Assembly: GCF_004634385.1 (NCBI RefSeq)
Contig: NZ_CP037895.1
Coordinates: 2,021,245 to 2,085,244 of the forward strand
Length of the DNA stretch: 64,000 nt
Reading direction: 5' to 3'
Source: Thermaerobacter sp. FW80
GTDB taxonomy: Bacteria; Bacillota; Sulfobacillia; Thermaerobacterales; Thermaerobacteraceae
Below are positions 55,145 through 63,531 of the stretch, piece after piece; position 1 is the first letter of the stretch, and each line of letters opens with the position of its first letter. The translations under genes and the position numbers were made by a program. The notes under the pieces are model-generated. The model saw nothing but the letters and a program-made list of their open reading frames with translations, was not told the DNA's origin and did no database searches.

Positions 55145-55702
55145 GTGGTGGTCGTCATCGATCCCGCGGCCTACGCGCGACGTCAGGTCCGGGACCAGCT
55201 GGCCCCGCTGGGGTGCGCGGTGGTCGAGCTCACCGGCGAGGAGGACCCGGAAGCGCTTTCCGAGGCGCTGGCCCGGGCCCGGGTCGTGGTGGTCGAACCG
55301 GCGCCCCACGGGTCACGGGCGGGGGCCTGGCTGCGGCGGCTACGGGCGATCCATCCCGGGGCGGCGCTGGTGGTCTGCAGCGCCCTGACCACCCGTGCCG
55401 CGGTCCTCACCTACAGGGGGGCGGGGGCGGTCGACGTGGTGGCGAAGCCCTGGCGCCCAGAGCGGTTGCAGGCGGCCGTGGCGGCCGCCCTGGGGCAGGC
55501 GGGCGCCACGGGGCGGCCGACGCCCACCTGCGGCGGCGGGTCGGGGCCTGGGCCGGCCGTCGGCCGCGGGCGGCGGCCCGCGGCCGAGGGCGAAGGGACG
55601 GGGACGGCGGGGAGACCGGGGGGACGGGGGAGCCTTGTGGACCAGTCTGATCCAGTTCCTTCTCGCCTCGCTGCTGGTCATCGCGGTGGCCGCCTGGGGT
55701 AG
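55145..55702 (+). CDS. degenerate CheY-like receiver protein
   Basis: It lies exactly where B. subtilis has cheY (between fliY and fliZ/O). The receiver fold is recognisable over about 115 residues: VVVVIDPAAYARRQVRDQL, ARVVVVEPAPHG, ALVVCSAL, GAVDVVAKPWRPERLQAAV. The phospho-acceptor Asp is Glu (VVVEPAP) and one of the two metal-binding acids is lost (VIDP). The Ser/Thr switch residue and Lys are kept. The 60-residue Gly/Arg tail overlaps fliO. GTG 55145 is chosen for fold; the only other in-frame start (55028) lies inside fliN. Neither has a clear ribosome-binding site. Confidence 0.72.
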   Translation: MVVVIDPAAYARRQVRDQLAPLGCAVVELTGEEDPEALSEALARARVVVVEPAPHGSRAGAWLRRLRAIHPGAALVVCSALTTRAAVLTYRGAGAVDVVAKPWRPERLQAAVAAALGQAGATGRPTPTCGGGSGPGPAVGRGRRPAAEGEGTGTAGRPGGRGSLVDQSDPVPSRLAAGHRGGRLG

Positions 55703-55895
55703 TCGCGCCCTGGGCCGCTGGCTGCGGCCGCGGCCGGGCCCGGACGGCCTGGAGATCCGGGCGGTGGTGCCGCTAGGCGGGCGTCGGCTCCTGTGCGTGG
55801 TGCGCTGGCGCGGGGACGACCTGCTGCTGGGGGTCACCGATCGGGGCGTGAGCCTGCTGGACCGGCGCCCGGCCGGGGGGGACGAGCCGGCATGA
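55635..55895 (+). CDS. fliO: flagellar biosynthesis protein FliO
   Basis: An 86-residue protein with one N-terminal membrane helix (SLIQFLLASLLVIAVAAWG) and a cytoplasmic part with LEIRAVVPLGGRRLLCVVRWRGDDLLLGVTDRGVSLL, the FliO/FliZ pattern. TTG 55635 follows GGGGGAG. It helps FliP assembly. It overlaps the receiver gene by 68 bases and fliP by four. Confidence 0.85.
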   Translation: MWTSLIQFLLASLLVIAVAAWGSRALGRWLRPRPGPDGLEIRAVVPLGGRRLLCVVRWRGDDLLLGVTDRGVSLLDRRPAGGDEPA

Positions 55896-56575
55896 TCCCC
55901 CGGATCGACGTCACGCTGCAGCCGGCGGCCGGACCCGAGGGGCTGGGGGTCGCCCTCCAGATCCTGCTGCTGCTGACCGTGCTGTCCCTGGCCCCGGCGA
56001 TCCTGGTCCTGATGACGGGCTTCACCCGCATCGTGGTCGCCCTCTCCTTCCTCCGCAGCGCGCTGGGCACCCCCCAGGCGCCGCCCAACCAGGTGCTGGT
56101 GGGGCTGGCGTTGTTCCTGACGGTGTTCATCATGGCCCCGGTGTGGCAGGAGGTCTACCAGCAGGCCTGGATCCCCTACCGGGACGGGCAGATCGGCCAG
56201 GTGGAGGCGCTGCAGCGAGCGCAGCAGCCGGTGCGGGAGTTCATGTTCCGCTACACCCGGGAGCGGGACCTGGCCCTGTTCCTCGAGCTCTCGGGCCAGG
56301 GGCCGGTGGCCTCCCGCGACCAGGTGCCGACGTACGTGTTGATCCCGGCCTTCGCCATCAGCGAGCTGAAGACGGCCTTTCAGATCGGGTTCATGCTGTA
56401 CGTGCCGTTCCTGGTCATCGACATGGTGGTCGCCAGCACCCTGATGTCCATGGGCATGCTGATGGTCCCGCCCATGCTGGTCTCCCTGCCGTTCAAGATC
56501 CTGCTCTTCGTCCTGGTGGACGGGTGGAACCTGGTGGTCCGCTCGCTGCTGGCCTCCTTCGGCGCGGGCGGCTAG
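55892..56575 (+). CDS. fliP: flagellar export gate protein FliP
   Basis: A 227-residue gate protein with four membrane helices. LSLAPAILVLMTGFTRIVVALSFLRSALGT and VLIPAFAISELKTAFQIGFMLYVPFLVIDMVVASTLMSMGMLMV are diagnostic. ATG 55892 overlaps the fliO stop. Confidence 0.96.
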   Translation: MIPRIDVTLQPAAGPEGLGVALQILLLLTVLSLAPAILVLMTGFTRIVVALSFLRSALGTPQAPPNQVLVGLALFLTVFIMAPVWQEVYQQAWIPYRDGQIGQVEALQRAQQPVREFMFRYTRERDLALFLELSGQGPVASRDQVPTYVLIPAFAISELKTAFQIGFMLYVPFLVIDMVVASTLMSMGMLMVPPMLVSLPFKILLFVLVDGWNLVVRSLLASFGAGG

Positions 56576-56633
56576 GGGCCGCGGGGCGGGGCGGAGCCCG
56601 GTGGGCCCCGGTGCGGACGGGAGGCGGTGTTCG

Positions 56634-56903
56634 ATGACGGACGCGACGGTGCTGACGGTGGGACGGGAAGCGCTGTGGACCGGCCTTCTGGTGGCGGCTC
56701 CCGTGCTCGGGCTGACGGTCCTGGTCGGCGTCGCCATCAGCATCCTCCAGGCGGCGACCCAGGTGACCGAGCAGACCCTGGTCTTCGTCCCCAAGATCCT
56801 GGCGGCGGCCGCAGCGCTGCTGCTGTTCGGGCCGTGGATGCTGACCACCCTGGTGCGGTACACGGTCCAGCTCTACCAGTCCATCCCCGGGGTGCTGGGA
56901 TAG
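56634..56903 (+). CDS. fliQ: flagellar export gate protein FliQ
   Basis: An 89-residue protein with two membrane helices. ALWTGLLVAAPVLGLTVLVGVAISILQAATQVTEQTLVFVPKI is the FliQ signature. ATG 56634 follows GGGAGG. Confidence 0.95.
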   Translation: MTDATVLTVGREALWTGLLVAAPVLGLTVLVGVAISILQAATQVTEQTLVFVPKILAAAAALLLFGPWMLTTLVRYTVQLYQSIPGVLG

Positions 56904-57075
56904 CGCCCCTCGCCCCGGCGTCCCCGACGGGTCGCCCCGCCCCGGCCGACGGGGTGGGTCGGCTCCAACGGGGGTCGATCTCGACGCGGACGACGCCCTG
57001 GGGACGGGCGCGCGCAGGACCCTGGCGTCGGCCGGGCCGGCCGCCCGCCCGGGGCGGCCGCCCGCGGGTCGGAGG

Positions 57076-57873
57076 ATGCTCGGCGTGGAGGTGGCCCAGG
57101 TGGACCTGGCCAGCATCGCCACCAACGAGCTCCATCGGTTCCTCCTCTGCCTGGGGCGGACCAGCGCCCTGGTGGTGGCCTCCCCCGCCTTCGGCGGCGG
57201 GCTCGTCCCCGCGCCGGCCCGGGCGCTGCTGGCGGTGCTGCTGGCCCTGGTGGTGTACCCCGTCATGCCGCCGGCCGAGCCGCCCGCCTCGGTGCTCGGC
57301 TACGCCGGCGCCCTGCTGGCCGAGGTGGCGGTCGGCCTCGCCCTGGGGCTGGTGACGGCGCTGGTCTTCGCCGCCGTCCAGCTGGCCGGTCAGCTGCTGG
57401 ACCTGGTCACCGGCTTCGGCGTTTCCGGCGTGTTCGACCCCGTCTCCAGCCAGTCCCTGCCGATCCTGGGTCACTTCCTCTACCTGCTGATGTGGGTGTT
57501 GCTCCTCGCCACCGAGGGGCACCACGTGGTGATCCGCGCCCTGGCCGAGAGCTATCGGCACGTGCCCCCCGGCGGGGTGGGGCTGGCCGGCGGGGCGCCG
57601 GTGCTGATCGGGATGGCGGGGTGGATGTTCGCCACGGGCCTGGCCCTCAGCCTGCCCCTGCTGGCGGTGCTGGTGGCGGTGATGGTGGCCCTGGGCCTGG
57701 TGTCCCGGGCGGTGCCGCAGCTGAACGTGTTCATCACCGGGTTGCCGGTCCAGGTGGCGGTGGCGCTGGTCGCCCTGCTGGTGGGCCTGCCGGCGCTGGG
57801 CGGGGCGATGGCGGACCTGGTGCACCCCATGGCCGACGCCCTGGCACGGCTGTTGGAGGCGATGGGCCCGTGA
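57076..57873 (+). CDS. fliR: flagellar export gate protein FliR
   Basis: A 265-residue gate protein with about six membrane helices. RTSALVVASPAFGGGLVPAPARALLAVLLAL and LLDLVTGFGVSGVFDPVSSQSLPILGHFLYLL are typical. GGAGG directly abuts ATG 57076 with no spacer, so translation may really begin at GTG 57085, nine bases past that site. The stop overlaps flhB. Confidence 0.94.
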   Translation: MLGVEVAQVDLASIATNELHRFLLCLGRTSALVVASPAFGGGLVPAPARALLAVLLALVVYPVMPPAEPPASVLGYAGALLAEVAVGLALGLVTALVFAAVQLAGQLLDLVTGFGVSGVFDPVSSQSLPILGHFLYLLMWVLLLATEGHHVVIRALAESYRHVPPGGVGLAGGAPVLIGMAGWMFATGLALSLPLLAVLVAVMVALGLVSRAVPQLNVFITGLPVQVAVALVALLVGLPALGGAMADLVHPMADALARLLEAMGP

Positions 57874-59261
57874 CGGCGACACAGGGCTCGCGGCCGATGC
57901 GCGCGACGGACCGCCGGCCGGTCGCCGGCGTGCGGCCCGGGAGGTCAGGACGGCCGCCGGCGGCTTCGCCGCGGCGGGCGATGGATCTCCAGCTGTTCGC
58001 CGGAGAGCGGGTGCTGCCCCCCTCACCCCGGCGGCTGCGGGAGGCGCGACGGCGGGGCGAGGGCGCCCGCAGCACCGACCTGACGGCGGCGCTGCTGCTG
58101 GTGGCGGTGGCGGCCCTAACCGGTGTCCTGGTGCCCGCATCGTCGCGGTCCGTGGCCGCCCTCGCCCGGCAGCTGTGGGGCGCGCCGCCGGTGGGCGCCG
58201 CCGAGGCCTGGACGGTGGCCGACGCCGTGGCCCTGGGGCGGACGGCGCTGGTGGCGACGGTGGGCGCCGCGGCCCCCCTGCTGCTGGTCGCCTGGGTGGC
58301 GGCCGCAGCGGCCGGGCTCCTCCAAGCCCAGGGCCTCTTCCAGCCGGCGCTGGTGGCGCCGCGGTGGGAGCGCCTGAGCCCGTGGGCCGGCCTCGGGCGG
58401 ATGTTCTCCCGGCGGGCGCTGGTGGAGCTGGCCAAGGCGCCCCTGAAGCTGGTGGTCCTCGCGGCGGTCCTGGGCCCGGCCCTCGCCCGGACCGCGGGCT
58501 CGCTGCTGGTGGCCACCGGTGCCCCCGCCGAGACCCTGGTTCCCGCCGCCGCCCGGGCGATCCACGACCTGCTGTGGCGGGGGAGCCTGGCCTACCTGGT
58601 GGTGGCCCTGGCCGACTACGCCTACCAGTGGTGGGAGCACCAGCGCTCCCTGCGGATGACGGTCCAGGAGTGGAAGCAGGACCAGAAGGAGGCCGAGGGC
58701 GATCCGGTGGTGCGCCAGCGGATCCGGCAGCGGCAGCGCCAGCTGGCGCGGCGGCGGATGCTGCAAGAGGTTCCCCGGGCGGACGTGGTGGTGACCAACC
58801 CGACCCACGTGGCCGTGGCGCTGCGATACGACCCGGCCCGCATGGGGGCGCCGGTGGTGGTGGCCAAGGGCCTGGGCGTCCTGGCCCTGCGCATCCGGGC
58901 GGTGGCGGAGGCCCACGACGTGCCCGTGATGGAAGAACCGGCCCTGGCCCGGGCCCTGTACCGGTCCGTCGACGTCGGCCGGGAGATCCCCCCGGCGCTC
59001 TACGTAGCGGTGGCCGAGGTGCTGGCCTTCGTGTGGCGGCTCAAGGGCCGTTCCGCCGCGGACCTGGCGCCGGCCCATGGCCCCGGCCCCCGGGCCGAAG
59101 CCCCCCGCGCGGCCCGCGGCGCCGGGGGAGACGGGGGACGGCCCGGCACCCCCGGCGGTGGTGGCCGCGCCGGGGCCCGGGGCCGCGGGACCCCCGCGGG
59201 GCCGGGGCGTCCCGGCGCCCCGGCGGGGCCGGTTCGTCCCGGTACGGGGGAGGTGACGTAG
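57870..59261 (+). CDS. flhB: flagellar export switch protein FlhB
   Basis: A 463-residue export protein. The N-terminal membrane half has GERVLPPSPRRLREARRRGEGARS, the cytoplasmic start motif. The autocleavage site NPTH is in DVVVTNPTHVAVALRYDP, and the C-domain has APVVVAKGLGVLALRIRAVAEAHDVPVMEEPALARALY. The last 80 residues are Gly/Arg/Pro-rich and include GGCCGGTTCGTCC (59227-59239). GTG 57870 overlaps fliR; ATG 57981 would remove a 37-residue leader. Confidence 0.95.
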   Translation: MTATQGSRPMRATDRRPVAGVRPGRSGRPPAASPRRAMDLQLFAGERVLPPSPRRLREARRRGEGARSTDLTAALLLVAVAALTGVLVPASSRSVAALARQLWGAPPVGAAEAWTVADAVALGRTALVATVGAAAPLLLVAWVAAAAAGLLQAQGLFQPALVAPRWERLSPWAGLGRMFSRRALVELAKAPLKLVVLAAVLGPALARTAGSLLVATGAPAETLVPAAARAIHDLLWRGSLAYLVVALADYAYQWWEHQRSLRMTVQEWKQDQKEAEGDPVVRQRIRQRQRQLARRRMLQEVPRADVVVTNPTHVAVALRYDPARMGAPVVVAKGLGVLALRIRAVAEAHDVPVMEEPALARALYRSVDVGREIPPALYVAVAEVLAFVWRLKGRSAADLAPAHGPGPRAEAPRAARGAGGDGGRPGTPGGGGRAGARGRGTPAGPGRPGAPAGPVRPGTGEVT

Positions 59262-59262
59262 C

Positions 59263-61350
59263 ATGGCGCGTCCCCTGACGGGGGGGAGGGCGTCGGGCCT
59301 GGCGACGGCGGGCCGCTGGCTGGCCGGGTCGGCCGACGCGGTGGTGGCGGCATTCGTGGTGATCATCGTGGTGATGATGGTCGTCCCGCTGCCCACCGCC
59401 CTGCTGGACGTGCTGATCGCCGCCAACCTGACCTTCGCCCTGGTCGTGCTCCTGATGACCATGTACACCCAGGAGCCGCTGGAGATCGCCGTCTTCCCCT
59501 CGCTCCTGCTGCTGGCCACCCTGTTCCGGCTGGCGCTCAACGTCTCCTCCACCCGGCTCATCCTGCTCCAGGGCGACGCGGGGGCGATCATCCGGCAGTT
59601 CGGCCACTTCGTGGTCGGCGGCGACCTGGTGGTCGGCCTGGTGGTGTTCCTGATCCTCGTGGTGATCCAGTTCGTCGTCATCACCCGCGGCGCGGAGCGG
59701 GTGGCGGAGGTGGCGGCCCGCTTCACCCTGGACGCGCTGCCCGGCAAGCAGATGAGCATCGACGCCGACCTGTCGGCCGGGCTGATCGACGAGCAGGAGG
59801 CCCGCGCCCGCAGGCAGCGGGTGGCCCGCGAGGCGGACTTCTACGGCGCCATGGACGGCGCCAGCAAGTTCGTCAAGGGGGACGCCATCGCGGGCCTGGT
59901 CATCACCGCCATCAACCTGATCGGCGGGGTGCTGATCGGGGTGCTGCGGGACGGGAGGCCGGCGGCCGAGGCCCTCCAGACCTACGCGCTGCTCACCGTC
60001 GGCGACGGGCTGGTCTCCCAGATCCCCGCCCTGCTCCTCGCCACCGCCACGGGCATCGTGGTGACGCGGGCGGCCGGCGAGGACCACCTGGGCGGCGACC
60101 TGCGCCGGCAGGTGTTCTCCAACCCGCGGGTGCTGGGGGTCGCCGCGATCTTCTTGGTGCTCCTCGCCCTGGTGCCGGGCCTGCCCAAGGTGCCCTTCTT
60201 CGTCCTGGCCGCGGTGGCGGCGGCGGGAGCCCGGGGCCTGCAGCTTCAGGCGCGACGCCGGGCCGAGGAGGAGGCCGCGCGCGCCCGCCAGGAGGCGGCC
60301 GCGGCCCGCAGCGAGCCGGAGCCGGTGACCGCCGCGCCTGTCGACCCCATCGAGATCGAGCTGGGCTACGGGTTGCTGGGGCTGGCCGACGAGTCGCGGG
60401 GCGGCGATCTGCTGGCGCGCATCGCCGCCATCCGGCGGCAGATGGCGCAGGACCTGGGGGTGGTGATCCCGCTGGTCCGGGTGCGGGACAACGTGATGCT
60501 GGACAGCCACACCTACGTGATCCGCCTGCGCGGTGCCGAGGCGGGGCGCGGCCGGCTGCTCCCCGACCACTACCTGGCCATGGCCACGGGCGTGGAGACG
60601 GAGACCGTGGAGGGGATCGAGACGACGGAACCGGCCTTCGGCCTGCCGGCCCTGTGGATCCCCGCCGACAGCCGGGAGCGGGCCGAGCTGGCGGGCTACA
60701 CCGTGGTCGACCCGGCCTCGGTGCTGGCGACCCACCTGTCCGAGTTGCTGCGCCAGAACGCCCACCGGCTGCTGACCCGTCAGGACGTGCGCCAGCTCCT
60801 GGACGGGCTGCGCCAGGTGGCGCCGGCCCTGGTGGACGAGCTGCAGCAGCACCTGGGCCTGAGCGAGATCCAGAAGGTGCTGCAGAACCTGCTGCGGGAG
60901 GGCGTGGCCATCCGCGACCTGGTGACCATCGGCGAGGCCTTGGCGGACCAGGCCCCCGTCACCCGCGACACCGACCTCTTGACCGAGTTCGTCCGGCACC
61001 GGCTGGCGGCCCAGATCTCCGAGTCGCTGCCCGTGCGGGACGGCCGGCTGCGGGTGCTGGCCCTGGACCCCGCGGCCGAGCAGGTGATCCGCGACGCCCT
61101 GCAGCAGACCCCCGCCGGCGGCCCGCCGGCCGTGCCCGCCGACTGGCTCGGCCGCCTGCTGCGGGCCGCCCAGGCGGAGGTCCGGCGGGTGGCCGCGCAG
61201 GGGGTCGAGCCGGTGGTGCTCTGTGCCCCGGTGATCCGGCTCCACCTCTACCGGCTGCTGGAGGCGGCGGTGCCGCAGCTGGTGGTCGTCTCCTATAACG
61301 AGCTGGTGCCCCACCTCCAGGTGGAGACCGTGGGGGTGATCCGCCCGTGA
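59263..61350 (+). CDS. flhA: flagellar export gate protein FlhA
   Basis: A 695-residue export protein. The eight-helix membrane half includes VVPLPTALLDVLIAANLTFALVVLL, FPSLLLLATLFRLALNVSSTRLIL, and the FHIPEP-like loop region RFTLDALPGKQMSIDADL with FVKGDAIAGLVI. The cytoplasmic half begins near 345 (IEIELGYGLLGLAD) and includes LTRQDVRQLLDGL. ATG 59263 is one base past the flhB stop. Confidence 0.96.
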   Translation: MARPLTGGRASGLATAGRWLAGSADAVVAAFVVIIVVMMVVPLPTALLDVLIAANLTFALVVLLMTMYTQEPLEIAVFPSLLLLATLFRLALNVSSTRLILLQGDAGAIIRQFGHFVVGGDLVVGLVVFLILVVIQFVVITRGAERVAEVAARFTLDALPGKQMSIDADLSAGLIDEQEARARRQRVAREADFYGAMDGASKFVKGDAIAGLVITAINLIGGVLIGVLRDGRPAAEALQTYALLTVGDGLVSQIPALLLATATGIVVTRAAGEDHLGGDLRRQVFSNPRVLGVAAIFLVLLALVPGLPKVPFFVLAAVAAAGARGLQLQARRRAEEEAARARQEAAAARSEPEPVTAAPVDPIEIELGYGLLGLADESRGGDLLARIAAIRRQMAQDLGVVIPLVRVRDNVMLDSHTYVIRLRGAEAGRGRLLPDHYLAMATGVETETVEGIETTEPAFGLPALWIPADSRERAELAGYTVVDPASVLATHLSELLRQNAHRLLTRQDVRQLLDGLRQVAPALVDELQQHLGLSEIQKVLQNLLREGVAIRDLVTIGEALADQAPVTRDTDLLTEFVRHRLAAQISESLPVRDGRLRVLALDPAAEQVIRDALQQTPAGGPPAVPADWLGRLLRAAQAEVRRVAAQGVEPVVLCAPVIRLHLYRLLEAAVPQLVVVSYNELVPHLQVETVGVIRP

Positions 61351-62660
61351 GGATCAAGCGCTTCCGGGCGCCGGACATGCGCACGGCCCTCGAACTGGTA
61401 CGGGCGGAGATGGGGCGCGACGCGGTGATCCTGCAGTCCCGGGCGGTGCGCGGTCGGGGGCTCCTGGGATGGCTGGGGCGCGGCCGCCGGTGGGTCGAGG
61501 TGACGGCGGCCTGGGACGGGGACGGGCCCCGGGCCGGACTCTCCGCCGGGTGGGATCGGGCTGCCGCCGCCGGGTTCGGTGCGGGCCGTCCGGCCGCCGG
61601 TGGGGTGGGGCGGCCGCCCAACGTCGCCGCCGGCGGGGACGCCGGCGGTTGGGACGAACCGGCCGCGGCGGTGCCGTCCGGCGAAGGGGGAGACCGAGGG
61701 CGCGGAGGGGCGGCGGGGGCGCCACCGGCCCGGCCGGCGGCGGCCGGGGCCCGAGCGGCGGTCCCGGCCTCGTCGCCGCAGGGTTCCCTGCCTACTGCGC
61801 TGCCGGACGGCCGGGCGCGGCGGCTGGATGTGACGGTGGGCGACGGTCCCCTGCTCCCGTCGCCGGCGGCCGCGGGGCGAGCCGCCGGCCCTCACGGGCA
61901 GGCCCCGGCCCCGGCAGGGACGAGGGCCGCGTCGCCGGTCCTGCCGCCGCCCGCCCCGCCGCTGGCCGGGACGGTGGTGGTGGTCGGGCCCACGGGCGCG
62001 GGCAAGACCACGGTGGTGGCGAACCTGGCGGCCCGGGCGGTGCTGGACGAGGGGCGCGAGGTCGCCCTGCTGGCGGCGGACACCTATCGGCTGGGCGCCA
62101 CCCGGGCGCTGGCGTCCTACGCCGAGCTGCTCGGCCTGCCGCTGGAGGTGGCGTACGCCCCCGGCGAGGTGGCCGCCTGGGCGAACCGGCAAGGCGAGCA
62201 CGGCGGTGCCGCGGAGGGCGCGCAGGACGACGCCCAGGTGGCGGGGGGCGAGGGCGGGGTGCGCGCCCTGGTGGACACCGCGGGCCGCAACCTGCTGCTG
62301 CCGGAGGTGGCCGCCGAGCTGGCCGCCGTGGTCGCCGCGGCCCGGCCCGACCGGGTGCTGCTGGTGGTCCCGGCGACCCTGGCGCCGGCGGAGGCGGCGG
62401 CGGTGATCGCCGCCGGGCGCCGGCTGGGGGCGACGGACCTGGTGCTCACCAAGCTGGACGAGTGCCTGGATCCCGCGGCCGCCCTGGCCCGAGCCGCGGG
62501 GTGGGGATTGCCCCTGGCCCGGGTGGGACTGGGCCAGCGCGTGCCCGAGGACCTGGTGCCGGGCACCCCAGAGGCGCTGGGGCCGTGGCTGGCCCACGCC
62601 CGGCGCCGGCACCGAGGAGGAGGGGGCCTGCATGGTCACGACGCCGACCGGGTTGGCTGA
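61347..62660 (+). CDS. flhF: flagellar placement SRP-like GTPase FlhF
   Basis: A 437-residue GTPase. RIKRFRAPDMRTALELVRAEMGRDAVILQSRAVRGRG is the B-domain start. About 140 Pro/Gly/Ala residues follow, holding GGACGAACCGGCC (61652-61664). The NG domain has VVVVGPTGAGKTTVVANLAARAVL, LLAADTYRLGATRAL, ALVDTAGRN and LVLTKLDECLDPAAAL. GTG 61347 overlaps flhA and the end overlaps flhG by 29 bases. Confidence 0.93.
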   Translation: MRIKRFRAPDMRTALELVRAEMGRDAVILQSRAVRGRGLLGWLGRGRRWVEVTAAWDGDGPRAGLSAGWDRAAAAGFGAGRPAAGGVGRPPNVAAGGDAGGWDEPAAAVPSGEGGDRGRGGAAGAPPARPAAAGARAAVPASSPQGSLPTALPDGRARRLDVTVGDGPLLPSPAAAGRAAGPHGQAPAPAGTRAASPVLPPPAPPLAGTVVVVGPTGAGKTTVVANLAARAVLDEGREVALLAADTYRLGATRALASYAELLGLPLEVAYAPGEVAAWANRQGEHGGAAEGAQDDAQVAGGEGGVRALVDTAGRNLLLPEVAAELAAVVAAARPDRVLLVVPATLAPAEAAAVIAAGRRLGATDLVLTKLDECLDPAAALARAAGWGLPLARVGLGQRVPEDLVPGTPEALGPWLAHARRRHRGGGGLHGHDADRVG

Positions 62661-63486
62661 GCGATCGCGCACGCTCCTGGTGGCCAGCGGCAAGGGCGGG
62701 GTCGGGAAGAGCAACCTGAGCCTGAACCTGGCCATCGCCGCCCGGCAGCTGGAGCGGCGGGTGCTGCTGCTGGACGCCGACGTGGGGCTGGGGAACGCCG
62801 AGATCCTGGCCGGTGTCAGCGCCCCCCGGCACCTGGGCGACGTCCTGGCGGGTCGGGCGAGCCTGGCCGAGGCGGTGGTGCCCGGCCCGGGCGGCGTCGA
62901 CCTGCTCGCCGGCGGCCACGGCATGCTCGAACTGCCCCCCATCGACGGCCTGCGCTGGCGTCACGTGCTTGCCCAGGTGGCCCGCTACGGGTGGGATCTG
63001 GTGGTGATCGACGGCGGGGCGGGCGTGGGGGGCGCGGTGCGGCCCCAGCTGCTGGCGGCGCGGGAGGTGCTGGTGGTCACCACGCCCGAGCCCACGGCCC
63101 TGGCCGACGCCTATGCGGTGATCAAGCTGGTGGCGGGCCGGGACCCGGCCCAGGCTCCCCAGGTGTGGGTGGCGGTCAACCAGGTGCAGGGGGCCGCCGA
63201 GGGCGAGCGGGCCTTCGCGCGGCTGGCCGCGGTCTGCCGACGGTTCCTGGGGGTCGAGCCCCGGTGCCTGGGCACGGTGCCCTTCGATCCCCAGTTGCGC
63301 CGGGCGGTCCAGCGGCAGGTCCCGCTGCTGCTGGCCGCACCCCACAGCCCGGCCGCCCGGGCCGTCGCCGCCATGGCGCGGCGCCTCCTGGGGGCCCCGG
63401 CGCCGGCGACGGGCGGCCTCTTGGCGTACCTGACCCGCCTGTGGCCCCGGCGCCCGCTGCGGGCGGCCTCGGCGCCGGGCGAGTAG
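62632..63486 (+). CDS. flhG: flagellar number regulator FlhG (MinD-like ATPase)
   Basis: A 284-residue ParA/MinD-type ATPase. The deviant Walker A is VASGKGGVGKSNLSLNLAIA, then LLLDADVGLGNAEILAGV, and WDLVVIDGGAGVGGAVRPQLLAA (usually DTGAG). It lacks an obvious MinD-type amphipathic C-terminus but ends in a basic segment. ATG 62632 follows GGAGGAGGGGG. In B. subtilis the cognate gene (ylxH) precedes cheB; here a PilZ gene follows. Confidence 0.93.
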   Translation: MVTTPTGLAERSRTLLVASGKGGVGKSNLSLNLAIAARQLERRVLLLDADVGLGNAEILAGVSAPRHLGDVLAGRASLAEAVVPGPGGVDLLAGGHGMLELPPIDGLRWRHVLAQVARYGWDLVVIDGGAGVGGAVRPQLLAAREVLVVTTPEPTALADAYAVIKLVAGRDPAQAPQVWVAVNQVQGAAEGERAFARLAAVCRRFLGVEPRCLGTVPFDPQLRRAVQRQVPLLLAAPHSPAARAVAAMARRLLGAPAPATGGLLAYLTRLWPRRPLRAASAPGE

Positions 63487-63531
63487 CGCCGACCGCCGTC
63501 GGCGCCGCGCGGCCGGGAGGGGGACGGGGGG

